Origin: Corynebacterium pelargi
GTDB lineage: Bacteria; Actinomycetota; Actinomycetes; Mycobacteriales; Mycobacteriaceae
NCBI RefSeq assembly: GCF_014635485.1
Contig: NZ_BMCX01000002.1
Coordinates: 270,396-334,395, forward strand
Reading direction: 5' to 3'
DNA length: 64,000 bases
The position numbers and the translations under genes are program-made. The notes under the pieces are model-generated. The model searched no databases and was not told the origin of the DNA. It was given only the letters and a program-made list of their open reading frames with translations. This document shows, piece by piece, positions 25,174-34,986 of this stretch (its first letter is position 1; each line of letters begins with the position of its first letter).

Positions 25174-25902
25174 TTGTTAACGCTGAATGCCGACCTAGGT
25201 GAGGGGATCGGCCGCCATAACTTCGGTAACGATGCTGCTTTAATGCAGCTTATCGACGTAGCCAATGTCGCCTGCGGCTTTCACGCTGGCGACCCGGCGG
25301 AAATGGAACGTACTGTGCGCTTGGCTCAAGAGCACGCAGTAGCAGTGGGCGCCCATCCCGGTCTGCCAGATCTTGCTGGTTTTGGACGCCGCGCCATGAA
25401 CCTTGATCCTGCCGATGTACGCCGTTTGATCACCTATCAAACCGGTGCGCTCAAGGGTTTTTTAGATGCTGCCGATATGCCACTGCACCATATCAAGCCA
25501 CACGGTGCGCTCTATGGCATGCTCGCCCGCGATGCCAAGCTCATGGAGGCAGCCGCTGGAGTGTGCAAGATTTTCAAGGTGCCGTTCTTCGGCCTTGCCG
25601 GTACCGCCCACGAGCAGGTGTGCGAAGCCGAAGGAGTGGCCTTTGTACCGGAGCTCTATGTCGATCTGGACTACGACAATGAAGGCAATTTGCTGATCCG
25701 CCCGCAACCAGAAGAAAAAACTCCTGAACAAGTAGCGCAGCGCCTGAACCAAGCCCTCGCAGACTGCACGATCACCGCCGAGGATGGCACCGCCGTGCCC
25801 GTTCGTTTTAGCAGCGTGTGCGTCCACTCCGATGGCGGGCACTCAGTGCAGATTGCGCAGCGCTGCCGCGAGGAACTCGATGCGTATCGGGAGTGCGAAT
25901 GA
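25174..25902 (+). CDS. pxpA: 5-oxoprolinase subunit A (LamB/YcsF family)
   Basis: A 242-residue subunit of the ATP-dependent PxpABC complex that opens 5-oxoproline to glutamate. LNADLGEGIGRHNFGNDAAL is the N-terminal LamB/YcsF signature, with CGFHAGDP and KPHGALYG after it. The start is TTG at 25174, preceded by AAGAGGTG about eight bases away; no better start exists. The stop overlaps pxpB as ATGA. The gene context with PucR points to nitrogen scavenging. Confidence 0.93.
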   Translation: MLTLNADLGEGIGRHNFGNDAALMQLIDVANVACGFHAGDPAEMERTVRLAQEHAVAVGAHPGLPDLAGFGRRAMNLDPADVRRLITYQTGALKGFLDAADMPLHHIKPHGALYGMLARDAKLMEAAAGVCKIFKVPFFGLAGTAHEQVCEAEGVAFVPELYVDLDYDNEGNLLIRPQPEEKTPEQVAQRLNQALADCTITAEDGTAVPVRFSSVCVHSDGGHSVQIAQRCREELDAYRECE

Positions 25903-26825
25903 GCGATCCACATAACATCACCATGGAATCTTTGGGCGAGGCTCGCATCACCTTTGGTGGCGATGAATTCGTCTTCGTGGAAGTCAGCGATGAAATGTCC
26001 CTGGCGGCAAATTTCCGCGTCACCGCGATTGCCAGGAAGGTGGCCGAGGCACGACAAGCAGGGCAATTAGAAGGCGTGATCGATATCTGTCCCGCCAACG
26101 CATCTCTGCTGCTTCGGATCGATCCGGAGCTCATGCACCCCTTTACGCTGGAACGGCGAATCCGGGAATTTGAGCGCGAGGCCGCCGATGAAGGCGGGCG
26201 TGTGCACACCCGCATTATTGAGGTGCCGGTGTGGTACTCCGATCCTTACACCTCTGAGGTTGTGGCGCGCTTTCGCGAGGGATACCACCAAGATCCCTCC
26301 GGCACAGACCTCGACTATGCCGCCGCCATTAATGACCTCGATAATGCCGAGGCCTTCATTCGGGCCCACCATGAATCCCCTTGGTTGGTGACCATGGTTG
26401 GCTTTGTGGCTGGGTTGCCTTTCATGTTTCAGCTCGTTGATCGCGATGAGCAGCTCGAAGTGCCGAAGTATCTAAGCCCGCGCACCGATACGCCTGCGCT
26501 TACGGTTGGTCACGGAGGCTGCTTTGCCTGCATCTACTCCGTTCGAGGCGCAGGCGGATATCAGATGTTCGGTATTGCCGCTGCGCCCATTTATGACCCA
26601 GAGCAGCACCTACCCGATTTTGAAAACTTCATGATCTTGTTCCGCCCGGGCGACATCGTGAAATTCAAACCTGTAGAGGAAGAGGAGTATCGCCGAATCC
26701 AGCAGGACGTGGACGCCGGTACCTACACCTACCGCATGAAGGACGTCAGCTTCGATATCAGCGAAGCCTTGGCAGATCGCCACAAGCTCAATGAGCGTCT
26801 GATTGGAGTGTTATATGCAGATTAA
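25899..26825 (+). CDS. pxpB: 5-oxoprolinase subunit B
   Basis: A 308-residue KipI-like allophanate-hydrolase-subunit-1-type protein. The C-terminal half shows GFVAGLPFM and the GGCFACIYSVRGAGGYQMFG block. This version is longer than the usual ~230 residues because of an N-terminal segment of about 75 residues. Its start overlaps pxpA, and its end overlaps pxpC by 11 bases. Confidence 0.9.
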   Translation: MSDPHNITMESLGEARITFGGDEFVFVEVSDEMSLAANFRVTAIARKVAEARQAGQLEGVIDICPANASLLLRIDPELMHPFTLERRIREFEREAADEGGRVHTRIIEVPVWYSDPYTSEVVARFREGYHQDPSGTDLDYAAAINDLDNAEAFIRAHHESPWLVTMVGFVAGLPFMFQLVDRDEQLEVPKYLSPRTDTPALTVGHGGCFACIYSVRGAGGYQMFGIAAAPIYDPEQHLPDFENFMILFRPGDIVKFKPVEEEEYRRIQQDVDAGTYTYRMKDVSFDISEALADRHKLNERLIGVLYAD

Positions 26826-27777
26826 TGTGCTTGAACCAGGCCTGAGCACCACCGTCCAAGACCAGGGTCGCACTGGCTACTACCACCTGGGTATTCCTCA
26901 ATCAGGCTCCGCCGATCAACTTTCCGCACAGATTGCCAATGCGCTCGTAGGCAATCACCGCGATGCGGCGGTGCTGGAATGCACCTACACAGGTCCAACG
27001 CTGGTGGTAGATGATTACACCGAACTCGCTATTACCGGCGCGCCGGTAGAGGTCAAGATCAATGGGCGCAGGCAACCGATGTGGCATCGCCTGCACCTGC
27101 GCCCCGATGATGAGATTAGCTTCGGCGATCTGGACGAAGGTATTCGCTTCTACCTCGCGTTTCGTGGTGGCATCGATGTGCCAGAGGTGCTTGGCTCTCG
27201 GTCCACCTATGTGCTTGGGCGTCTGGGCGGTATCGGTGGTCGCAGGCTTGAAGCAGGTGATGTAATCCCTATTGGTGCGCCACAAAAGGATTTGCCGAAG
27301 CTGATGTATCTGGCAGAAAAATTGCGCCCTACCTTTTCTAAAGAGCAAGAGATTCGAATTCTTCGGGGCTTGTATGATCACTACCTCACCGAACAGGGGT
27401 GGCGAAACCTCGTCGAGTCCGAATGGACACTCACGCCTACCGCCGACCGAATGGGGTTGCGTTATGAAGGTCCTGGCGTGATGTGGGATGAGCGCGAACC
27501 CAAATTCGGCGCCGGTAGCGACCCCTCTAATATCGTCGATGCCGGTTATGCGGTGGGGTCTATCCAAATCCCCGGTGGTACCCAGCCAATTTTATTGCAC
27601 CGCGATGCCGTATCTGGTGGCGGCTACGCCATGGTGGGCACCGTGATTAGCAGTGATATGGATGTAGTGGCCAGGGCTGCGGCAGGTACCAAGACGCGTT
27701 TTGTGGAGGTGGATATGGATACTGCCCTTGCGTTGCGCAAGCAGTCCAGAGCCTTGGTGGATATGTTCCACCCCTAA
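26815..27777 (+). CDS. pxpC: 5-oxoprolinase subunit C
   Basis: A 320-residue KipA-like subunit. VLEPGLSTTVQDQGRTGYYH opens the protein and GIPQSGSADQLSA follows, both diagnostic of the family. The ATG at 26815 is chosen because the protein then begins MQINVLEPGL. The 11-base overlap with pxpB indicates coupled translation. It completes an uninterrupted pxpABC operon. Confidence 0.93.
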   Translation: MQINVLEPGLSTTVQDQGRTGYYHLGIPQSGSADQLSAQIANALVGNHRDAAVLECTYTGPTLVVDDYTELAITGAPVEVKINGRRQPMWHRLHLRPDDEISFGDLDEGIRFYLAFRGGIDVPEVLGSRSTYVLGRLGGIGGRRLEAGDVIPIGAPQKDLPKLMYLAEKLRPTFSKEQEIRILRGLYDHYLTEQGWRNLVESEWTLTPTADRMGLRYEGPGVMWDEREPKFGAGSDPSNIVDAGYAVGSIQIPGGTQPILLHRDAVSGGGYAMVGTVISSDMDVVARAAAGTKTRFVEVDMDTALALRKQSRALVDMFHP

Positions 27778-27817
27778 AGATAACGATTTAGCAGCATTGC
27801 TGATGATGGGCAGGGGA

Positions 27818-27829
27818 TCGTCGACAAGC
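27818..27829 (+). repeat. Dispersed 12-mer TCGTCGACAAGC (copy 1 of 5)
   Basis: An exact copy lies in the gap after pxpC. Other exact copies are at 49009-49020 and 57003-57014 (reverse), and 50206-50217 and 62620-62631 (forward). Confidence 0.9.
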
Positions 27830-27877
27830 GATGATATATTGTCTCTTGTTTATACTTCCTCTTGAAATGGATATGCG

Positions 27878-28498
27878 ATGAAAAATGCTGTGAAAGTTGT
27901 TATTGCCCTGCTCGTTGGTGCCGTGGTGGCGGTCGCTGGATTTATTGGGTTAACCAAAGCTGGCGTTATTGGCGACCCCGCCCGCACCATCACCTCAACG
28001 GGTATTGGCGGGCAGCTTGAAGATATTTCCGAATTAGCTGTTGAGCAATATACCTACTCGAATGTCGGGCGCTTTGAAGAAGATGGGCTCAAGGCGCTTG
28101 GCATTCGCATCCCGCTGACCGGGAAGAACTTCCTCGTAGCCTATGACGGCACGGTGAAGGCGGGGCTGAAAGATTTTGACAAGGTTGAGGTTGATATTAA
28201 CGACGCTGATCAAACCATCACGGTCAAAACTCCTAAGGTGCAGATCCTTTCGAGTGAAATCGAGCCTTCCTCCGTGGTGGTGTATGACCAAAGCTTCAAC
28301 CCTCTCAATCAGCTCAAGGTAGACGACCTCACCGAATTCCTTGAGACTCAAGAAAAGGAAGCCGAGAAGCAGGCAAAGAAGGAACACCTGCTGGATCAGG
28401 CATCGGAGCGGGTAAAGAAGCTGATGACCACCCAAACCGAAGCCTATATCGAGGGCTCAGATAAGCAGGACTACGCCGTGAAGGTTGAAACTAAATAA
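27878..28498 (+). CDS. DUF4230 membrane-anchored protein
   Basis: A 206-residue protein with a single N-terminal membrane helix (residues ~6-28) and an extracytoplasmic domain of the DUF4230 type (AVEQYTYSNVGRF, then the conserved KNFLVAYDGTVKAGL stretch). A charged helical tail follows residue ~160. TATACT at 27851-27856 may be its -10 element. No function is known for the family. It stands alone between pxpC and a strong terminator. Confidence 0.85.
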   Translation: MKNAVKVVIALLVGAVVAVAGFIGLTKAGVIGDPARTITSTGIGGQLEDISELAVEQYTYSNVGRFEEDGLKALGIRIPLTGKNFLVAYDGTVKAGLKDFDKVEVDINDADQTITVKTPKVQILSSEIEPSSVVVYDQSFNPLNQLKVDDLTEFLETQEKEAEKQAKKEHLLDQASERVKKLMTTQTEAYIEGSDKQDYAVKVETK

Positions 28499-28530
28499 GG
28501 CGATGCAATCTGCTTGAGGCCAATATAGCC

Positions 28531-28575
28531 AGAAGCCGAGCGGGATCGAGAAGGATCCGCCCGGCTTCTTTTTCT
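28531..28575 (+). terminator. Terminator after the DUF4230 gene
   Basis: AGAAGCCGAGCGGGATC pairs with GATCCGCCCGGCTTCT around GAGAAG, followed by TTTTTCT. The 28576-28861 gap beyond it carries the control region of the trehalose genes, in which TGTGACC occurs twice (about 28740 and 28770). Confidence 0.92.
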
Positions 28576-28861
28576 GTTCAAAGCCTTAGTGTTGGCGCGG
28601 CGGTGTTCTTAGGAAAGAGGGCGATTTCACGCTCTGGAAGAAATTCGCTCGCATAATCCACCCTTTTACCCCTGCTCTTGAACGCTATTCACTGCTCAGT
28701 GACCCCAATACCTGTGGGATTGCTACCCCGATAGTTTAATGTGACCCAACTCGCCAAGGGGTTGTTGATGTGACCTAATGCTAGGCTTATCGGAACAAAA
28801 CCAACGACGCCTCCTGCCCCGGATACGCCCTGGGCAGTAAAAGGGGAAGCAACGTTAGGAG

Positions 28862-30514
28862 ATGAGCGCCTTGACCAGGAGCTTTCGCGAGAAAGTGATC
28901 TACCAGATCTACCCAAAGTCCTTCTATGATTCCGACGGCGACGGGGTAGGCGACCTGCGTGGCGTTATTGAAAAAGTGCCGTATATCGCCTCCCTCGGCA
29001 TCGACATGGTGTGGTTTAATCCCTTCTTCGTTTCCCCCGGGCGCGATAATGGCTACGACATCGCCAACTACTACGAAGTGGACCCAGCCATGGGCACCAT
29101 GGACGATGTGGAAGAACTCATCCAGGCGCTCGACCAACACAACATCGGCGTGATGTTCGATATGGTGCTCAACCACACCTCCACCGAACATGAATGGTTC
29201 CAGCGAGCACTCGCCGGAGAACGCGAATACCAAGATTGCTACATCATCCGCGAAGCCCCAGAAGGCGAATTACCCACGAACTGGGTATCGAAATTTGGCG
29301 GCCCAGCATGGGCTCCCTTTGGGGATACCGGCAAGTACTACCTCCACCTCTTCGACCCCACCCAAGCCGACCTGAACTGGCATAACCCAAAGGTGCGCGA
29401 AGAAGCGGCCAATATTGTGAATTTCTGGCGCGAAAAAGGTGTGCGAGGATTCCGCTTCGACGTCATCAACCTCATCGGCAAAGAGCCCGAACTCGAATCG
29501 GCACCCGCTGGAGTCGATGATCGCGTGATGTACACCGATGGCGTGCACGTCGACCGCTTCCTCCAGGAACTCAACCGCCGAAGCTTTGGCCAAGACGCCG
29601 ATGCCGTCACGGTGGGGGAGATGTCTTCTACCAGCATCGAACGCTGCATTGGCTACTCCAAGCCCGAAAACCACGAATTGAATATGGTGTTTAACTTCCA
29701 CCACCTCAAAGTGGATTATGACCAAGGCCAAAAATGGTCGAAGGTTCCCGCAGACATCGTGGCGTTGAAGAAGATCCTCAACGAATGGGCTGTCGGCATG
29801 CAAGAAGGCGGCGGCTGGAATGCCCTGTTTTGGAATAACCATGACCAGCCACGTGCCATCGACCGCTTCGGCGACGCCGGTCCACTGCGCGTTTACACGG
29901 CCACCATGCTTGCTAGCGTGATCCACCTGCTTCGCGGCACGCCCTTTGTGTACCAGGGTGAAGAAATCGGCATGACCGACCCTCGCTACACCAGCATCGA
30001 ACAATACGTGGATGTAGAAGCCCGCAACGCCTACCAGGCACTCCTGCAAGCAGGGCACAGCGAGCAGGCTGCCTTCGAGATCGTGCACGCCAAAGCGCGC
30101 GATAACTCCCGCACCCCAATGCAATGGGATAGCAGCGAATACGTAGGCTTTAGCAGCGTGCAACCCTGGCTTGAGCCCACCCGCCAAGATGAAATCAACG
30201 TTGAAGCCGAGCAAGCCAGTGGCGAGATTCTGCCGTTTTATCAACGCCTGATCGAGCTGCGACACAGCATGCCGATCATTGCAGAAGGCAGCTATGCCCC
30301 CTATGCCCTTGAGCATGAGCAGGTCTTTGCCTATTGGCGTGAATATGAGCAGCAACGCCTTTTGGTGCTGGCCAACCTCACCGGCGATAAGGCCGAGGTT
30401 GAGGTGCCAGAAGCGATGCTCGATGCAACCCTGCTTGTGCACAACTATTCAGACCCTAAGCCCGCGGCGAAAATGACGCTGCGAGCTTATGAAACCATCG
30501 CATTACTCAAGTAG
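28862..30514 (+). CDS. treC: Alpha,alpha-phosphotrehalase (trehalose-6-phosphate hydrolase)
   Basis: A 550-residue GH13 enzyme that would split trehalose-6-phosphate into glucose and glucose-6-phosphate. KVIYQIYPKSFYDSDGDGVG and GFRFDVINLIGKE (nucleophile Asp) are present, with TVGEM (acid Glu) and NNHDQPR completing the catalytic set. The IGKE and MVFNFHH features fit TreC better than oligo-1,6-glucosidase. The ribosome site TTAGGAG abuts the ATG with no spacer, which is unusual. The PTS permease gene starts 26 bases downstream, supporting a trehalose role. Confidence 0.87.
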   Translation: MSALTRSFREKVIYQIYPKSFYDSDGDGVGDLRGVIEKVPYIASLGIDMVWFNPFFVSPGRDNGYDIANYYEVDPAMGTMDDVEELIQALDQHNIGVMFDMVLNHTSTEHEWFQRALAGEREYQDCYIIREAPEGELPTNWVSKFGGPAWAPFGDTGKYYLHLFDPTQADLNWHNPKVREEAANIVNFWREKGVRGFRFDVINLIGKEPELESAPAGVDDRVMYTDGVHVDRFLQELNRRSFGQDADAVTVGEMSSTSIERCIGYSKPENHELNMVFNFHHLKVDYDQGQKWSKVPADIVALKKILNEWAVGMQEGGGWNALFWNNHDQPRAIDRFGDAGPLRVYTATMLASVIHLLRGTPFVYQGEEIGMTDPRYTSIEQYVDVEARNAYQALLQAGHSEQAAFEIVHAKARDNSRTPMQWDSSEYVGFSSVQPWLEPTRQDEINVEAEQASGEILPFYQRLIELRHSMPIIAEGSYAPYALEHEQVFAYWREYEQQRLLVLANLTGDKAEVEVPEAMLDATLLVHNYSDPKPAAKMTLRAYETIALLK

Positions 30515-30540
30515 TCCCCTCCGAAGAAGAAAGATTCCTC

Positions 30541-32598
30541 ATGAGCGAACACTCCGTGCGGCTGCTGAGCCCAGCAAGTGGCACCATCATTCCGATTGGT
30601 CAAGTTCCCGATAAAGTCTTTGCCTCTCAAGGCGTAGGCGATGGCTTTGGCGTAGCCAATCCTGCATCCGGAGAGATGCGTACCCCGGTTGCCGGCAAGA
30701 TCACGATGGTGGCAAAAACCGGCCACGCCATTGGTATTCGTACCGAAGAAGGCCTCGACCTTCTGGTGCACCTGGGTATCGACACCGTCGAGCTTGAAGG
30801 CAAGCCTTTCACGCTGAATGTTGAGCGTGGTGCGCAGGTAGAGGCCGGCGAAGTCTTCGGCACCATGGACACCCAAGCCATCGAAGATGCCGGCAAGAAC
30901 ACCACCATCATCGTTGCGGTGACGAACTCCAAAAAGAAGCTCGAAGCCATCGAGGTGGAAGAGCACCAGGTCAATGCCGGCGAGCTTGCCGTCGAGGTCA
31001 CGCTTCGGGCAGCAAAGCCAGCTGCAGAAGCAGGCGCCGCCGGTGCTGCAGGTGCTGCCGCTGCTGCCGCGGCCGATAAGCAGGACTCCGGCAAAGCAGT
31101 AGCACAGCAACGCCCCGCCGAATTGAGCGGATTCGACGCCCTAGCCTGGGACATCCTGAACCTCATTGGTGGCAAAGAAAACGTCAAGTCGGTCACGCAC
31201 TGCATCACCCGTGAGCGTTTCTACCTCCACGATGAGTCCAAGGCGAACGACGCCGCCGTCGCCGAGCTCGAAGGCGTTATCGACGTGGTGAAAGCCGGTG
31301 GACAGTATCAGGTAGTGATCGGCCCGGATGTTGAAGATGTCTACGATGCCATCGTCAAGCAACTCGGCGAGGATAAAGCCGCAGGCGAGCAAGAAGCAGT
31401 AGAACAAAAGCCACGGCCCGACTCCGCGATCGGTTGGGTCAAGCAGGGCTTTAGCTCCCTGATCGGTGTGATCACCGGCTCAATGATTCCGATCATTGGC
31501 CTGCTTGCCGCATCCGGCATTATCAAGGGTATTCTTTCGCTGCTCACCACATTCAATGTGACGACGCAGGATTCCAATACCTTCCAGATCATCAACGCCA
31601 TGAGCGACTCGGTGTTCTACTTCCTGCCGATTTTTGTCGGCTTCACCGCAGCCAAACGCCTAGGGGCAGATCCGATCATCGTCGCCATTATCGGTGGTGT
31701 GCTCACCCACCCATCCATCGTGGATCTCTCCGGCCAGGAAGCCTCCCGCGACTTCCTCTCCGTGCCGCTTAACGGTGACTTCTTCGGCCTGCCCATCAAC
31801 ATCGCCAGCTACTCCTACTCGATCTTCCCGATCATCGTGGCTGCCTGGGTGGCCTCCAAGGTGGAACCTTGGCTCAAGCGCATTGTGCCGAACACCGTCC
31901 GCATGATCTTCGTGCCACTGCTTGAAGTAGTGATCGTTTCCCTGGCCATCCTCTTGGTGCTCGGCCCGGTGGTCATGCTCATCTCCGGTGGTATTGCCAA
32001 CGCAATTCAATGGCTCTACGACCTTTCGCCAACCATCTCTGGTCTGTTCATCGGTGGCTTCTACCAGGTGCTCGTGATCTTCGGCCTGCACTGGGCCGTG
32101 ATCCCGCTGGTGGCTCAAGACATCGCCAACACCGGCCACTCCTACCTCAACGCCATCATCTCCGCCACGATGGTTGCTCAGGGTGGCGCAGCCCTGGCCA
32201 TCTTGGTCAAGTCCAAGATTCAGAAGATCAAAGGCCTGGCAGGTCCTGCCACCATCTCCGCGTTCTGTGGTGTGACCGAGCCTGCTATGTACGGTCTGAA
32301 CCTGAAGTACGGTCGCACCTTCATCATGGCCTCCATCGGTGGTGCCGCCGGCGGCTTGCTCACCGGCCTGTTCAACGTGAACATGTGGGGCTTTACCGGC
32401 TCGCTCATCGGCTTCACGTCCTTTGTGAACCCCGACGGCCTGGACTTCAGCTTCTGGGGCTTCCTCATCGCCTCCGGTGTAGCACTGGCAGTCTCCTTCA
32501 CACTGACCTACCTCTTTGGATTCAAGGATTCAGATGTGGAGCAAGCGCGCGAGGTGAAGAAGGTTCGCCTAGGAAACCGAGAACCTGTAGCCAAGTAG
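30541..32598 (+). CDS. PTS sugar permease IIA-IIB-IIC fusion, probably trehalose-specific
   Basis: A 685-residue membrane protein that imports and phosphorylates a sugar. A glucose-type IIA domain is at the N-terminus (about 1-155; candidate phospho-histidines 62 and 77). An Ala-rich linker (~157-180) follows. The IIB domain has THCITRERF with phospho-Cys221, and the IIC domain with about ten helices spans ~300-670. The A-B-C order is less common than B-C-A. Trehalose is inferred from the phosphotrehalase gene just upstream; sucrose or beta-glucosides are alternatives for the family. Confidence 0.88.
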   Translation: MSEHSVRLLSPASGTIIPIGQVPDKVFASQGVGDGFGVANPASGEMRTPVAGKITMVAKTGHAIGIRTEEGLDLLVHLGIDTVELEGKPFTLNVERGAQVEAGEVFGTMDTQAIEDAGKNTTIIVAVTNSKKKLEAIEVEEHQVNAGELAVEVTLRAAKPAAEAGAAGAAGAAAAAAADKQDSGKAVAQQRPAELSGFDALAWDILNLIGGKENVKSVTHCITRERFYLHDESKANDAAVAELEGVIDVVKAGGQYQVVIGPDVEDVYDAIVKQLGEDKAAGEQEAVEQKPRPDSAIGWVKQGFSSLIGVITGSMIPIIGLLAASGIIKGILSLLTTFNVTTQDSNTFQIINAMSDSVFYFLPIFVGFTAAKRLGADPIIVAIIGGVLTHPSIVDLSGQEASRDFLSVPLNGDFFGLPINIASYSYSIFPIIVAAWVASKVEPWLKRIVPNTVRMIFVPLLEVVIVSLAILLVLGPVVMLISGGIANAIQWLYDLSPTISGLFIGGFYQVLVIFGLHWAVIPLVAQDIANTGHSYLNAIISATMVAQGGAALAILVKSKIQKIKGLAGPATISAFCGVTEPAMYGLNLKYGRTFIMASIGGAAGGLLTGLFNVNMWGFTGSLIGFTSFVNPDGLDFSFWGFLIASGVALAVSFTLTYLFGFKDSDVEQAREVKKVRLGNREPVAK

Positions 32599-32617
32599 CC
32601 TTAGCTTTTCGACGCCA

Positions 32618-32644
32618 AACGCCCCGCTCAAGCGGGGCGTTTCC
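32618..32644 (+). terminator. Terminator after the PTS gene
   Basis: AACGCCCCGC / GCGGGGCGTT stem with TCAA loop, then TTCCT. Confidence 0.9.
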
Positions 32645-32812
32645 TATGTTTCGCGCTGGTGGCGGGTTGAGTGGGGTGAGCGGGCGAGCCCATTAGTGTT
32701 CGCAGCTCCACAGTGTTGCCGCAGGCTTTTGCAGCTTTCGCAAAACTGCCCGACGCGCCCACAAGCCTGCTGCATTTCTGCGCCGCTGGTGCCTCGGCTC
32801 AGAGCGCAAACA

Positions 32813-33284
32813 CCCAAGATATTTTTCGCCGCCGTCCCCATTACCGGCGGTTCCTCGCAAATCGTTGGCCGCGGACTGGGCTCCAGCAATGAACTTCCCG
32901 AGGTGAATCAGGCTGTCGATCTCGACCGCTAGTCCGGTAGACCGTATCAGGTTGCTGCGGTGACCGCACCGAGTGAAATCTCGGTGAAGAATTCTTGTGT
33001 CACTCCTTAGGGCGCGCCTTCGGGAATTGAAGGTACCGCGACTGTGCGCTGTTCAGCGTCGCTACGAGTGAATTTCACAGATGCGCCATTTCCAGGATCC
33101 GAATAATCCGGTGAACTATCGCATCTCCTACGTTGCCAAGGATTACTCGCTTGCCATCGTTGGCGACCCCGATCGCCTTTCCGGCTTCGTGCTTTCCCGC
33201 ACCCCGGAGTTCAGCTGGGAACAATGGGATCTGCTCAAGTCGACATGGAGCAAACCAAGCCCATCTGCAGGCTCTACTTTCTAA
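32813..33284 (+). pseudogene. Lipocalin-family relic
   Basis: One frame reads SSNELPEVNQAVDLDR, stop, SGRPYQVAAVTAP, SEISVKNSCVTP, stop, GIEGTATV and ASLRVNF. A frame change near 33085 then leads to DPNNPVNYRISYVAKDYSLA, IVGDPDR and LSRTPEFSWEQW. The order and motifs match bacterial Blc-type outer-surface lipocalins. Two nonsense codons, one frameshift and a missing stretch of roughly 20 residues after VTAP make it dead. It sits in the gap between two active modules. Confidence 0.72.
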
Positions 33285-34229
33285 GCACAAGAACGCACCA
33301 ACCTTCGCCAATGCGTTGCTAGGTTGGGGCCTCGTTGAAAGTTCAAAGACCCAGGCGCATACCCCTAAGGGCAGAGGCGACACTGGGCCGTACGTCCCTC
33401 AATGTATGTAGGGAGATTTCTAGAGTCAACCGTGGAGGTGCTGATTGATGGATCGCGAAGCTTTTGAATCCTGGTTTTCTCCGGCACGCGCGGAGAGATT
33501 TCCGACAGGTTTTGCCGGAACACCGAACCCAAGCTCAGCACCTATCTGACCTTTATGTATGGTCTACTCGGCTTTCCGCTGCTTGCTTCGAAACAGGCTT
33601 GCTCATCACGATTCAATATTGAATGTTGATGCTCTTTAGCAAACAAAGAGGATATTCCGAGTGGCTTCTTCTATGGATAAAGAGATGGGTGGATCCAACA
33701 GCAGTCTCGAGTGGAAGAAATCTATTCGCAGCGACCAAAAACTGCAGACTCTAAGAACACTGTGACAGTTGCGGCAAAATCGGCGTGGCCGGAATATTTG
33801 GAGCTGGGCGCGTACATCTGCCAACCCGGAAGAGGATTTCAGAATGTAAAAAACTTTCGGCTTCGACGCAGATAAGGAAACCAAGACTGAGGTTCCATCG
33901 ATCGTGCATCGGCTCGACAACGTGGTGCGGAGCGAAGATGAGGCTGATCGGCTCCGTCGCAGTCAATGCAGATACGACAAGCGAATTGGGCATCTTATCA
34001 AAAAGGCCCTTGAGCTGGAGCAATCAGAATGCACTGAGGGGAAGTATCAAGTATTTCTTCTCACAAAAGAAGGTACATCCCCTGACGCTCCTTCTGGTCG
34101 CCGAATGTTGGACCAACCAATTCCTCATCAACAGAATGGAAATGGCAGCGCGTTTACACGGAAGCAACGGTATGTTTCTCGACATGCACTTGAAACTGCG
34201 GGAATGACAGCCGATCTGATTGAGTGAGA
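33285..34229. other. Gene debris without a supported gene
   Basis: Only short open frames occur: a 33-codon ATG frame at 33448, a 34-codon GTG frame at 33661 and a 107-codon GTG frame at 33904-34227. The last is charged, with a helical-looking EDEADRLRRSQCRYDKRI stretch, but has no clear ribosome site or family. Base composition and codon use are unlike the flanking genes, so this is probably decayed accessory DNA. Confidence 0.5.
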
Positions 34230-34232
34230 ACT

Positions 34233-34275
34233 CCTCAGGCGAAAAACGCCCCAACTTTTTGCAGAACCGCTGTGG
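34233..34275. repeat. Left copy of terminator-like repeat bracketing the PrsW cassette
   Basis: These 43 bases match 37513-37554 at almost every position, with small indels. This copy keeps the left stem arm but has lost the right arm, so it no longer forms the hairpin. Confidence 0.8.
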
Positions 34276-34389
34276 AAAGGTTCAAAAACAGAGGAGTGTC
34301 TGCCGGAGGCAGTGGTACAACCTGGCCGTTGCTGGACTTTGCTATGGGGCGGACTCCCGAGTGCCGATTCGGAAAGGATTCGGGAACCT

Positions 34390-34986
34390 CTAGGCGCCTG
34401 ACATGAGCGCGCGGAAGGCTGTGATGATTTCTTTCTCTGTGGGGTAGTTGCCGGAGCGAGCTACCTGGACGAGGAAGCCGTCGCAGTAGATGGCGATGGC
34501 GCGGGCAGCTACCGGGCTGGTGAATTCGCGCATGACGTTCTCAATCGCGTCGAACCAAACATTCGACACCTTCTGCATAGCTGGATTGTCGATGCTTTGG
34601 AGGACGAACATCATTTGTCCACGAGCGCGGAATCTATCCTCGACACCCCTGGTTAACACCCGGGCGAGTACGACTTCGGGCGTGCCGGATTCCCTCATTT
34701 CCTGCAACATGGCAGAGATGTCGCGATCAAATACCTCGGAAAGCCACTGGAAAGCCTCGGTCATGAGGTTATTAAGGGAAGCAAAGTAGGCCGTGGTGGA
34801 ACCAAGGCTCACTCCAGCCTCGGCGGCGATCATGCGGTGGGTGACGTTATAAGGTCCGTGAAGAATGGCTAACTTTGCTGCTGCCTCGATTATAGACTTC
34901 TTGCGGCGTTCTGGATCTCGCGGCAATCTCTCCCTTGGCACCCCGCTAGTGTACCGCAGCAGAACCTCAGGCCATTCACTGCGCAT
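34390..34986 (-). CDS. TetR-family transcriptional regulator
   Basis: A 198-residue regulator. After a ~20-residue tail the helix-turn-helix contains VTHRMIAAEAGVSLGSTTAY. The C-terminal domain is of the ordinary TetR dimer type. The start at 34986 overlaps the stop of the broken CPBP gene as TAATG, so both were one transcript. Target sites are probably the divergent promoter region near 35956. It lies inside the repeat-bracketed cassette. Confidence 0.85.
   Translation of the reverse strand: MRSEWPEVLLRYTSGVPRERLPRDPERRKKSIIEAAAKLAILHGPYNVTHRMIAAEAGVSLGSTTAYFASLNNLMTEAFQWLSEVFDRDISAMLQEMRESGTPEVVLARVLTRGVEDRFRARGQMMFVLQSIDNPAMQKVSNVWFDAIENVMREFTSPVAARAIAIYCDGFLVQVARSGNYPTEKEIITAFRALMSGA

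Noticed and set aside
29270..30442. A 390-codon open frame antisense to the phosphotrehalase gene
   Set aside because: Sense strand carries all GH13 motifs; the reverse frame shows only composition-driven openness.
33904..34227. 107-codon forward frame in the debris zone
   Set aside because: No family, no clear ribosome site and a decayed surrounding; left as unsupported.
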